NCBI RefSeq assembly: GCF_041435355.1
Contig: NZ_CP108442.1
Span: 2,976,001-3,040,000, forward strand
DNA length: 64,000 bases
Direction: 5' to 3'
Source of the DNA: Streptomyces sp. NBC_01276
GTDB lineage: Bacteria > Actinomycetota > Actinomycetes > Streptomycetales > Streptomycetaceae
The notes below the pieces were generated by a model. The model was not told where the DNA came from, searched no databases, and worked only from the letters and a program-made list of their open reading frames with translations. Position numbers and translations under genes: made by a program. Positions 17,015-25,253 of the stretch are shown piece by piece. Every line of letters begins with the position of its first letter. Positions within the stretch are counted from its first letter, which is position 1.

Positions 17015-18271
17015 CTAACCGACCACGCCGGCACGGCAGCCGTCGAGCAGCGCGGCGGCGGTGAAGAACTCCACGCCGACGCCGATCGCGCTCTCGTCGA
17101 CGTCGAAGTCGCCGCGGTGCAGGTCCCGCTTGGCGGTGTCGCCGGGCCTGCGGACGCCGAGGCGGGCCATGGCGCCGGGGACGTGCTCCAGGTACCAGGA
17201 GAAGTCCTCGCCGCCGAGGCTCTGCTCGGTGTCCTCGATCGAACCGGCGCCGCAGCGGGCCGCCATCGCCTCCCGGAGCAGTTCGGTGACGACCGGGTCG
17301 TTGACCACCGGGGGGACCCCGCGCACGTGGTTGATCTCGAACTTCGCCCCGTGCATCGTGGCGACCTCGTCGATCGCCGCGTGGATCATGTCGGGGGCCT
17401 CGTACCAGGCGTTCAGGTCCAGACAGCGGATGGTGCCGGAAAGCTCCGCCTGCATCGGGATGACGTTGCAGGCGTGCCCCGCCTCGATCCGGCCCCAGGT
17501 GACCGACATGCCCGAGCGGGCGTCCATGCGCCGGGTCAGCAGGGCGGGGACGTCGACGGCGAGGCGGGCGGCGGCCGTCACCAGGTCGGTGGTCAGGTGC
17601 GGGCGGGCGGTGTGACCGCCGGGGCCGGAGAGGCTGACCTCCAGCCGGTCACAGGCAGAGGTGATCGCTCCGGCCCGCAGCCCGATCCGGCCCGCGTCGA
17701 CGCGCGGGTCGCAGTGGACCGCGATGATCCGCCCCACGCCGTCCAGCACCCCGGACTCGATGGCCTCGCTCGCGCCGCCCGGCAGCACCTCCTCGGCGGG
17801 CTGGAACAGCAGCCGCACCGGGCGGGGCAGCAGCCCCTGGCGGTCGAGCTCGGCGAGCACCAGGCCCGCGCCGAGGACGACGGCCGTGTGCACGTCGTGC
17901 CCGCAGGCGTGGGCACGGTCCGGGACGGTGGAGCGGTACGCGACGTGCGTCTTGGCGTCCGGAATAGGCAGGGCGTCGATGTCCGCGCGCAGGGCCAGCA
18001 TCGGCCGCCCCCCGTCCCGGGTCCCGACGTCACAGATCAGCCCCGTGCCGGACTTCAGCACGCGTGGGCGCAGGCCGGCTTTTTCCAGCCGGGTCTTGAT
18101 CGCCGCCGTGGTGCGGAACTCCTGGTGTCCTAGCTCGGGATGCATGTGCAAGTCCCGTCGGAAGGCGATCAGTTCGGCACGCAGGTGGTCCGGAAGCTTG
18201 CCGGGCAGCTCGGGCCGGTCGGGCGTGCCGGGCAGGGCGGTCTGGGACTCGCGGGACATCAACTGGTTCAC
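17015..18271 (-). CDS. M20-family amidohydrolase/peptidase
   Basis: A 418-residue M20D-type metal-dependent amidohydrolase. Metal-ligand motifs HACGHDVHTAVVLG near residue 115, FQPAEEVLPGGASEAI (catalytic Glu pair) and GGEDFSWYLEHVPGAMARLG near the C-terminus are present. Homologues act on N-acyl or N-carbamoyl amino acids or on indole-amino-acid conjugates; the substrate here is unknown. Start GTG at 18271; an ATG four codons later is equally possible. It stands next to the nucleoside block but 240 bases from the BMP start, with no shared operator seen. Confidence 0.9.
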   Translation of the reverse strand: MNQLMSRESQTALPGTPDRPELPGKLPDHLRAELIAFRRDLHMHPELGHQEFRTTAAIKTRLEKAGLRPRVLKSGTGLICDVGTRDGGRPMLALRADIDALPIPDAKTHVAYRSTVPDRAHACGHDVHTAVVLGAGLVLAELDRQGLLPRPVRLLFQPAEEVLPGGASEAIESGVLDGVGRIIAVHCDPRVDAGRIGLRAGAITSACDRLEVSLSGPGGHTARPHLTTDLVTAAARLAVDVPALLTRRMDARSGMSVTWGRIEAGHACNVIPMQAELSGTIRCLDLNAWYEAPDMIHAAIDEVATMHGAKFEINHVRGVPPVVNDPVVTELLREAMAARCGAGSIEDTEQSLGGEDFSWYLEHVPGAMARLGVRRPGDTAKRDLHRGDFDVDESAIGVGVEFFTAAALLDGCRAGVVG

Positions 18272-18396
18272 CCGTTGAAGGGTAGGCGCACGGATGGGTC
18301 AACTGGCCGGAGATCACCAAAAGTTCATGCCGTTAGGGGAAAGAAACCCGGCCTCTGGACGCATGACCGTATGCTGCGGGGGGTACACTCGCGCGC

Positions 18397-19593
18397 TCAT
18401 CCGGCCGCGGGGGCCGCCTGGGCCGGGAGTCTGCGCACATCACGTGCCGTTTCGATGACGCCCGCGAGGAAGCTGTGCGCCCTCGGCGAGGCGGCGGCGG
18501 TGAGCCAGGCGGGGTCGATATCGCATACGGCCACCGTCACGCCAGTCCCGGTCAGCGCGAACGGCAGCGTGTGGACGACGGTGGACGGGAAACTGACGAT
18601 CGTGCGGCCGACCGGGCCGCGCCGGGCGATCAGCTCCAACGGCAGGTCCGGGCGCACGATCTCCAGCCCGGTCGCCCCGCTCAGCGCGCGCAGCTTCTCC
18701 GGGGACTCGCGGCGGTGCGCGAAGTAGCGGGTCACGCCGTGCTCCAGGGTCAGGGCGCGGACCGCGTCGAGGTAGCGGGCCGGGTCGACGACCCCGGTCT
18801 CCACCAGGGAGGTGCCGACCAGGTCGGTGCCCTTGGTCAGACGCGGCGGGCCGAAGCGGGAGCGGGTCCAGGCGAAGTCGTTGACGCGCAGCCGCATCCC
18901 GGGCAGCGGGGTGACCGGCATCGAGGTGAAGACCTCCGTGACGCGCCCGCCGCGCGGGGTCAGCCGGCGCCGCGCCGTCCCCGACACCGGGGCGTACGCG
19001 AGCTCGCGCGCCCGGGACAGGGTCCCGCCGCCGGTGCGGTGCCAGCGGCGCAGCCGCTCGCCGCGCCCGAGCTGCGCGATGAACTCCATGGTGGCGGTGC
19101 CGTCGTCCACGACGACCAGTTCGGCGGTGCGGGCCGGGACCAGCAGCAGCTGCACGAGCCGCGAGAAGGGGTCTCCGACGACGATCCGCCCGGCCCGGCG
19201 CACGGCCGGGGTGAGCGCGGTCAGGGCCCCCGCTGGGCTGCCGGAGCCGCCGCGGGCCTCCTGCCAGTGCACGGCGTGGCCCTCGTCGCGGGCGATTCCG
19301 GCGACCCGGCGCAGCTGCCCTCGGGACATCGGGTCGGTGGGCGGCAGGACGACGACGCGCAGCCACCCGGCGGCCGGCCGCGGCGGGCCGTCCTGCGGGC
19401 GGCGGGCACGGCCGGGGAGGGAACCGGGCTGACGGGGGACGGCGGACAGCAGGGGGGCGGGGGCCCCGGCGGGGGCCCCGGCCTCGGACCCGGCATGCGC
19501 GGGGGCGTGGGTGAGGGCGTGGGCCCATTCGAGCACGTTGAGCAGCTGGACCGGGCTCTCGACGAGGGCCAGCGTGGGGGCGGGAGAGTTCAC
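18397..19593 (-). CDS. Putative sialyl/polysialyltransferase-like glycosyltransferase
   Basis: A 398-residue cytoplasmic protein. It begins with LALVESPVQLLNVLEWAHAL, reminiscent of GT52-type sialyltransferases, and has a proline/glycine-rich insertion near residues 35-75. VVVDDGTATMEF near residue 160 and an FAHRRESPEKLRALSGATGL segment resemble the second half of polysialyltransferase-like folds. It is separated from the fused nonulosonate gene by the decayed insertion element. Before that insertion it was probably the distal gene of the same minus-strand operon. It would transfer a nonulosonic residue to a growing surface polymer; this is inferred. Confidence 0.65.
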   Translation of the reverse strand: MNSPAPTLALVESPVQLLNVLEWAHALTHAPAHAGSEAGAPAGAPAPLLSAVPRQPGSLPGRARRPQDGPPRPAAGWLRVVVLPPTDPMSRGQLRRVAGIARDEGHAVHWQEARGGSGSPAGALTALTPAVRRAGRIVVGDPFSRLVQLLLVPARTAELVVVDDGTATMEFIAQLGRGERLRRWHRTGGGTLSRARELAYAPVSGTARRRLTPRGGRVTEVFTSMPVTPLPGMRLRVNDFAWTRSRFGPPRLTKGTDLVGTSLVETGVVDPARYLDAVRALTLEHGVTRYFAHRRESPEKLRALSGATGLEIVRPDLPLELIARRGPVGRTIVSFPSTVVHTLPFALTGTGVTVAVCDIDPAWLTAAASPRAHSFLAGVIETARDVRRLPAQAAPAAG

Positions 19594-19599
19594 CTGATT

Positions 19600-20875
19600 T
19601 CTCCCAGGAGGCCCCGGCCTTCAAGCCGGCGAGGAATGGGCCCTTGGGGCGGAGCCGCAAAGCGGTGGAGTTCGTTGCACATTTGCTCTGACCTGCGCTC
19701 TCTTCCGTTGTCAGTGACGGGCGTTAGGTTGTGGAGCATGACGGCGGCAGGATCGGGAGCTGATGGTGGCGGGCATGCCCGGTACGCCTTCCGCCTTCGT
19801 GTGTCGGTCCGGCACAGCTCGACAGGATGCTGACCGGGGCCCGCCGGTCGATGGGCTGACTGCGCGAGGGATCTTCGGTTCCGCAGCAGCAGATCATCCG
19901 GGACTTCGCCAAGTCCCGCGCCAAGGCCCTCAAAGACGTCAAGGCGAAGCTGCCCGTCAAACAGCGGGCCGGGATGCCCCGCATCAAGCGCAAGCGCGAG
20001 GCGCTGCCGTCGCTGAACCACACCACCCGCGGGTTCCGGGTGCGAGGCGGTCGCCTGCACCTGGCCGGCGGGATCGCCTTGTCGGTGGTGTGGTCGCGTG
20101 ATCTTCCGTCCGCACCCGGTCCGGTGCGGATCTACCGAGACGGCCTCGGGCATTGGTACGCCTCGTTCGTCGTTGCCGCCGAGGCTTTCCCGCTGCCCGC
20201 CACGGGACGGATGATCGGCGTTGACTGGGGCATCAAGCAGACCGCGACCACCACCTCCGACGATCACGACCTCCCGCACGCCGGGCACGGCAAGGCATCC
20301 GCCGTGAAGCTGGCCCGCTACCCGCGGATGATGGCCCGCCGGAAGACGCCGAAGAACCGGCCCGACACCAACGGATACAGGAAGGCCCGCAAGGCTGCGG
20401 CGAAGGTGTCGAAGAAGTTCACCCGGCAGCGGCAGGACACCGGCCGCAAGTGGGCCAAAGCCGTCGTCAGGGACTTCGACCACCTCGCCGTGGAGGACTT
20501 CCGGCCGCGGTTCCTCGCGAAGACGACCATGGCCCGCAAAGCGGCCGACGCCGCGATCGGCCCCACCAAGACCGCTCTGGTCGAGATGGCCCGCGAGCAC
20601 GGCCGGACCGTGCACCTGGTCCACCCCGCGCACACCACCATGGACTGCGCACAGTGCGGAGCGAGAGCCAAGCACGCACTCCCCCTCTCCGGGAGAACGT
20701 ATACGTGCACCGCGTGCGGAACGGTGTCCCCCAGGGACAAGGACTCCGCCCGCGTGATGCTCGTCCGGGCCGGTCTCAACCCGGCTGGTGCTGAACTTGT
20801 AAGACCCGCCACCTGCTGGGTGCCAGGCAAAGTGAGCCAGGAATCCCCTCCCTTCACGGAGCGGAGGTTTCAACA
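19600..20875 (+). mobile_element. Decayed IS200/IS605-type element (tnpB only)
   Basis: The unit spans from a left hairpin (CCGGC and GCCGG arms, 19614-19629) through a degenerate tnpB to a right-end hairpin. The right end, 20841-20870, reads GAATCCCCTCCCTTCACGGA and then GCGGAGG followed by TTTCAA, a slightly mutated form of the right end typical of Streptomyces tnpB-only elements. No tnpA is present. Ends are approximate. Bases 20834-20909 hold only this right end and a short spacer before the fused nonulosonate gene. Confidence 0.75.
19739..20833 (+). pseudogene. Broken TnpB (IS605 OrfB family RNA-guided nuclease)
   Basis: The first codons (MTAAGSGADGGGHARYAFRL) read as a TnpB start, but the frame breaks within about 30 codons. 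The next piece (LDRMLTGARRSMG, then TGA at 19857-19859 where a Trp is expected, then LREGSSVPQQQ) is in another frame, and about 30-40 residues of the N-terminal domain are missing. From about 19900 the protein is intact. RuvC residues lie in IGVDWG, AVEDF and RDKDSARVM. The zinc ribbon CAQCG...CTACG is present. The reading frame also lacks a stop at the usual C-terminus. The full-length nuclease cannot be made. Confidence 0.8.
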
Positions 20876-20909
20876 CGCACTCCGCTCTTGGAGGAGAGGT
20901 GGGGCCGGG

Positions 20910-22553
20910 TCAGACCGCTGCCGGGGCCTGGCCCTGGACGCGGCGGAGCTTCTTCATGGGGCCGAGCTCGGACGCGTAGACCTTCTTGACACCGTCGCCG
21001 AGGGCGGTCTCGATGGTGCGGATGTCGCGCACGAGGCGGGCGAGGCCGCCGGGTTCGACGGAGGCGGCCTGGTCGGAGCCCCACATGGCGCGGTCGAGGG
21101 TGATGTGCCGCTCGACGAAGGTGGCGCCGAGGGCGACGGCGGCGAGCGTGGTCTGCAGGCCGGTCTCGTGGCCGGAGTAGCCGATCGGAACGTTCGGGTA
21201 CTCCTCCTGGAGGGTGTTGATGACGCGCAGGTTGAGCTCCTCCGCCCTGGCCGGGTACGTCGAAGTGGCGTGGCAGAGAAGGATGTTGTCGCTGCCGAGC
21301 ACCTCGACGGCGTGCCGGATCTGCTTGGGGGTGGACATGCCCGTGGACAGGACGACGGTGCGGCCGGTGGCGCGCAGGGCGCGCAGGAGTTCGTCGTCGG
21401 TGAGGGAGGCGGAGGCCACCTTGTGGGCGGGCAGGTCGAACTTCTCCAGGAAGGCGACGGCCTCGGTGTCCCAGGGGGAGGCGAACCAGGCGATGCCGCG
21501 GCGGGCGCAGTGCTCGTCGATGGCCAGGTAGTCGGCCTCGCCGAACTCCACGCGGTGGCGGTAGTCGATGTAGGTCATCCGGCCCCAGGGGGTGTCGCGT
21601 TCGACGTCCCACTGGTCGCGCGGGGTGCAGATCTCCGGGGTGCGCTTCTGGAACTTGACGGCGTCGCAGCCCGCGTCGGCGGCGGCGTCGATGAGGGCGA
21701 AGGCGGTGCCGAGGTCGCCGTTGTGGTTGATGCCGATCTCGCCGACGACGTAGACCGGGTGGCCGGGGCCCGCGATGCGCGAACCAAAGGCGCGCTGACG
21801 GGTGTTGGGGGTGGCGACGGTCATGGCAGGGGGTGTCCTTCGATCGGTGGGGGCGGGGTCCGGTGCGTGGGGGGCGTCGAGGAGGGGCGCCAGGAGGCGG
21901 GCGCGGGCGAGGTCGTGCGGGTCGTCGACCTCCAGGACCCTCGCCGGGTCGGCCGGCACGGGCAGGGTCCGGCCGAAGAAGCGGTGCCGGGCGGTGCGGA
22001 AGCCGGCCGCGTCCATGGCGTAGGCGGCGCCGGTCTCCAGCAGTTCGGCGGGGCGGTCCTGTCGGCGGGGCCGGTACGCCGCCTCGTGGTTGACCCCGGC
22101 TCCGAGGCCGTCGGGTCCCGTACGCCACAGGAAGCCGTGGAAGGGGGCGGCGGTCAGGGCGGTGTCGGCGGCGCCCGAGGCCACGGCCGCGGCCACCGAC
22201 TCGACGTCCGAAGGGGTCAGGAAGGGGCTGGTGCACTGGACCAGCAGGAGCACGTCCACGGTGAGGGAGTGCAGTTCCTCGAAGGAGTCCAGGGCGTGCA
22301 GCAGGGCCGCCTCGCTGCTCGCGGTGTCCCCGGAGAGGGCCGCGGGCCGGGTGACCACCGCGGCTCCCGCGGCGCGGGCGGCCGCCGCGACGGCCGGGGA
22401 GTCGGTGGAGACCACCACGTCCGTGACGGTGGGCGCGGCCCGGCAGGCCCGCACGGCGCGGGCGACGAGCGGGATCCCGCCGACGGGTGCGGTGTTCTTG
22501 CCGGGCACCCCCTTGGACCCGCCGCGGGCCGGGATCACCGCGAGGACCCTCAC
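20910..22553 (-). CDS. Fused CMP-nonulosonate synthetase / nonulosonate synthase (NeuA-NeuB)
   Basis: One 547-residue frame joins two activities usually on separate genes. Residues 1-235 are a NeuA-type cytidylyltransferase (VIPARGGSKGVPGKN, then STDSPAVAAAA). From about residue 244 (MTVATPNTRQ) a NeuB-type synthase follows (VVGEIGINHNGDLGTAFALI, FQKRTPEICTPRDQWDVERD). It would condense phosphoenolpyruvate with a sugar to make a Sia- or Kdn-like acid and activate it with CTP. There is no stop between the halves, though GAAGGA lies 11 bases before the internal ATG (21824), so internal initiation is possible. The C-terminal SAF (antifreeze-like) domain is absent; the protein ends 35 bases from the IS right end. 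Its GTG start overlaps the upstream gene stop. Confidence 0.85.
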   Translation of the reverse strand: MRVLAVIPARGGSKGVPGKNTAPVGGIPLVARAVRACRAAPTVTDVVVSTDSPAVAAAARAAGAAVVTRPAALSGDTASSEAALLHALDSFEELHSLTVDVLLLVQCTSPFLTPSDVESVAAAVASGAADTALTAAPFHGFLWRTGPDGLGAGVNHEAAYRPRRQDRPAELLETGAAYAMDAAGFRTARHRFFGRTLPVPADPARVLEVDDPHDLARARLLAPLLDAPHAPDPAPTDRRTPPAMTVATPNTRQRAFGSRIAGPGHPVYVVGEIGINHNGDLGTAFALIDAAADAGCDAVKFQKRTPEICTPRDQWDVERDTPWGRMTYIDYRHRVEFGEADYLAIDEHCARRGIAWFASPWDTEAVAFLEKFDLPAHKVASASLTDDELLRALRATGRTVVLSTGMSTPKQIRHAVEVLGSDNILLCHATSTYPARAEELNLRVINTLQEEYPNVPIGYSGHETGLQTTLAAVALGATFVERHITLDRAMWGSDQAASVEPGGLARLVRDIRTIETALGDGVKKVYASELGPMKKLRRVQGQAPAAV

Positions 22554-24040
22554 AGCTCGCCCAGCCGTCGGATCACCGGGGCCACCCGCTGGACGCCGTG
22601 CCGGTAGGCGCCCCGGGCGGCCTCGCGCAGGTGGGCCCGGAGCCAGCGGCGCGCCCCGGAGGACTCCCCCGCCGCGCGGGCGCCCGCCCCGGCGAGCGGG
22701 GTCCCGTCGGGGGCGAGCCGGTGGCGGGCCAGGATCCCGGGGAGGTAGCCGGAGGCGGTGGCGAGCGTGTAGTACGGGGCCACGGGCGGCAGCCGGTCCG
22801 CGGCGAGCAGCTCCGCGACCCGGGCCCGCGCGGCGGCGTAGGGGTCGGCGACGGGGTCGGCGACGGGCGGGCCGGAGGCGGCACCCGGAGGGGTGGCGGC
22901 GGAATCCGGCGGGCCCGCGGGGACCGGCGGCCCGGAGGCGACCGGCGGCCCGGAGGCGACCGGCGCAACCGAAACACCCGGCGCGACCGGCGCGACCCCG
23001 TGGGCGGCGAGCCAGCCCGGGGCGCCGGCCGGCAGCAGGCCCCCGTCGAGCTGGTCCCACGACGCCAGGCAGCCGGAGCCCAGGAAGTGGTGGTTGCCGA
23101 GCGCCTCGCGGATGCCGAGGTCGGTCAGGACGGCGGTCGGGATGCCCCGGTGCAGGGACTCCAGGGCGGCGGTGGAGGACACGGTGACCAGCAGGTCGGT
23201 GCCGTCCAGCACCTCGCCCATGTTCCCGTACGCCAGACGGCAGTTGGGCGGCAGCCCGCCCGGAAGGCGCTCGGCCAGGCGCTGGTAGGGGTGTTCCTCC
23301 AGGTGCGTGGTGTGCTCCCCCGGCCGGCTGCGCAGTTTGACGAGCACCTCCCGCCCCGGGTGCAGCCGGGCGTGCCGGGCGGCGCGCTCCAGGAGGTAGG
23401 CGCGGTCGGCGCGGCCCTCCGGGACGGAGGGCTGCACCGCGAAGACGACCCGGTGGGCGCGGTCGCCCGCGCTCTCGTACGCCGCACCCTCCAGGAAGGG
23501 CAGGGCGGTCTCGACGACGGCCGCCGGATCGGCGCCCACGCCCTCGTACACGGCACGGAAGCGGGCAGCGTCGTGGCGGGAGTTGGCGAGGACCAGGTCG
23601 GCGCCGTGCCGCAGCAGGAGCCCGTCGGCGAGCTTCTCGTAGACGACGCCGACGTAGCCGGTGACGAGGACGGGGCGGGCGGCCGGGTCGGGCCACAGGG
23701 CGCGCACCCCGTGCAGGACGGCCTGGACTGCGCCGCCGACGAGGGCGAGGACGACCACGTCGTAGGGCCGGCGGCCGAGTTCGGCGAGGAACTCGGCGCA
23801 GGTCACCTCCACCGGACCGCCGCCCGTCTCCCCGACGCCCGCCTCGCCGAGCTGGCGCGCGGTGGGGGTGGCCCGGCCGCGTAGTACGTACCCGGTGGGT
23901 GCGGGGGCGCCGGGGGCGAGGCGGCGGGCGGTGAGGGCGCCCCATTTCCAGCGCGTGTCGGAATCCGCGAGTACGGCGACGCGTTGACCGGACCGGCTGC
24001 TGCTGAGTGGCACTGGCACCCGGCAGAAGCTATTCCGCAT
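22550..24040 (-). CDS. DUF6716-type putative glycosyltransferase
   Basis: A 496-residue protein with RVAVLADSDTRWKWGALTAR near the N-terminus and a GT-B-like layout. The central part contains YVGVVYEKLADGLLLRHGAD and VLANSRHDAARFR. The C-terminal half contains VTVSSTAALESLHRGIPTAV, a common nucleotide-sugar-binding signature. A repeat-rich proline/glycine/alanine linker (about residues 355-400; PVASGPPVASGPPVPAGPP) interrupts it. It overlaps the fused gene by four bases. Start ATG at 24040; an upstream start at 24067 is possible. The glycan context suggests transfer of backbone or nonulosonate sugars. Confidence 0.75.
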   Translation of the reverse strand: MRNSFCRVPVPLSSSRSGQRVAVLADSDTRWKWGALTARRLAPGAPAPTGYVLRGRATPTARQLGEAGVGETGGGPVEVTCAEFLAELGRRPYDVVVLALVGGAVQAVLHGVRALWPDPAARPVLVTGYVGVVYEKLADGLLLRHGADLVLANSRHDAARFRAVYEGVGADPAAVVETALPFLEGAAYESAGDRAHRVVFAVQPSVPEGRADRAYLLERAARHARLHPGREVLVKLRSRPGEHTTHLEEHPYQRLAERLPGGLPPNCRLAYGNMGEVLDGTDLLVTVSSTAALESLHRGIPTAVLTDLGIREALGNHHFLGSGCLASWDQLDGGLLPAGAPGWLAAHGVAPVAPGVSVAPVASGPPVASGPPVPAGPPDSAATPPGAASGPPVADPVADPYAAARARVAELLAADRLPPVAPYYTLATASGYLPGILARHRLAPDGTPLAGAGARAAGESSGARRWLRAHLREAARGAYRHGVQRVAPVIRRLGEL

Positions 24041-24195
24041 TTCCGGTGATCGGCCCAACGAGCGCACAACGGCGGGTTAACAACCCGTCGACGAAATGCG
24101 AAAGCGCCCTGGTTAACGCGCCCGCCCCGCGTCGTTCACATGGAATCCGCATCCGGGCCATGGTGAATGCCGGGCCGCATCCTAATGTCTCGCGG

Positions 24196-25185
24196 GTGCC
24201 CAAGCTCTCTGTTGTCGTGCCGTTCTACAACGTGCAGACGTACGCACCGGACGTCCTGAAGGGACTCGCACTCAACGCGCGTGAGGATTTCGAGTTCCTG
24301 CTGGTCGACGACCGCTCCACGGACGGGACGCCCGAGCTCCTGGAGCGCGCGGCGGCGGGCGGCCTGCCCGGGGCGGTGCACCTCAGACGGGACCGCAACG
24401 GCGGGCTGGCGGCGGCCCGCAACACCGGACTGGACGCGGCGCGCGGCGAGTACATCGCCTTCCTGGACGGCGACGACTGGCCGGCGCCGGGCCACCTGGC
24501 CCGTACGCTGGCCGCCATCGAGGCCCTGGACTGCGATTTCGTCCGTACCGACCATGTGCAGGTGACGGGCCGGGCGCGGATCGTGCAGCGGGTGCCGTAC
24601 GGGCCGCAGGGGGTGGTGGGCGATCCGCGCGCGGGGATCCTGCCGACCGGGCGGGCCACGGCGGTGGACTACCCGTACGCCTGGGCGGGGATGTACCACC
24701 GGCGGCTGCTGGACCAGGGCCTGCTGCACTTCACGGACGGGCTGCGGACGGCGGAGGACCGGCCGTGGATCTGGCGGCTGCACCGTACGGCGCGGTCCTT
24801 CGCGGCGATCGGCGAGGCCGGGATCTTCTACCGGCGCGGCATTTCCACCTCGCTCACCCAGATCGGGGACGAGCGTCAGCTCGATTTCATTCGAGCATTT
24901 GATCAAGTACTCGCGGACACCGCCACGGACCGGGAATCCGAACTCCTGCTCCCCAAGGCCGTCCGAACGTATTGCGCGATTATCGCGCACCATATCGGCA
25001 CCATCGAAAGGTTCGAACCGGCCGTGGCGAAAAGACTCCGTGTGATGAGCGCGGAGGCGCTCGGGCGCATGCCGCGGCCCCTGTTGGAACGGGCGCTCGG
25101 CTCGATGGACGCCGACCGCTCCGCGCTGCTGCGCAGACTGCGGCGCCGCACGCCGGCCCCCGCGGTTCCCGGGGCCGCCGCGTGA
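24196..25185 (+). CDS. Family 2 glycosyltransferase
   Basis: A 329-residue GT-A enzyme. It opens LSVVVPFYNVQTYAPDVLKG, followed by LLVDDRSTDGTPELLE, and has the metal-binding FLDGDDW (DxD) near residue 91. RTAEDRPWIWRLHRT resembles the ED catalytic-base region. GTG at 24196 starts the domain at its usual position; an ATG at 24160 would add 12 residues. It is divergent from the DUF6716 gene and coupled to the next gene by a GTGA overlap. It likely builds the polymer backbone. Confidence 0.88.
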   Translation: MPKLSVVVPFYNVQTYAPDVLKGLALNAREDFEFLLVDDRSTDGTPELLERAAAGGLPGAVHLRRDRNGGLAAARNTGLDAARGEYIAFLDGDDWPAPGHLARTLAAIEALDCDFVRTDHVQVTGRARIVQRVPYGPQGVVGDPRAGILPTGRATAVDYPYAWAGMYHRRLLDQGLLHFTDGLRTAEDRPWIWRLHRTARSFAAIGEAGIFYRRGISTSLTQIGDERQLDFIRAFDQVLADTATDRESELLLPKAVRTYCAIIAHHIGTIERFEPAVAKRLRVMSAEALGRMPRPLLERALGSMDADRSALLRRLRRRTPAPAVPGAAA

Positions 25186-25253
25186 ACGGCGACCACCGCG
25201 TGGACGGCGACCGCTGCGTGGACGGCGACCACCGCGTGGACGGCGACCGCGTC
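25182..25253 (+). repeat. Four tandem 18-base repeats at the start of the polysialyltransferase gene
   Basis: The unit is GTGGACGGCGACCACCGC with small changes, encoding (M/V)(N/D)GD(H/R)(R/C) and ending before the first beta strand (VTQVFLASTLYG). Every copy starts with GTG in frame. Confidence 0.8.

Noticed and set aside
19974..22607. A single plus-strand open frame of 877 codons covering tnpB and the nonulosonate gene
   Set aside because: Only the first third resembles TnpB; the remainder is the antisense of a clearly coding minus-strand gene, kept open by high G+C.
25000..25030. GGTTCGAACC resembling a tRNA T-arm
   Set aside because: It lies inside the GT2 coding sequence with no matching acceptor, D or anticodon arms nearby.
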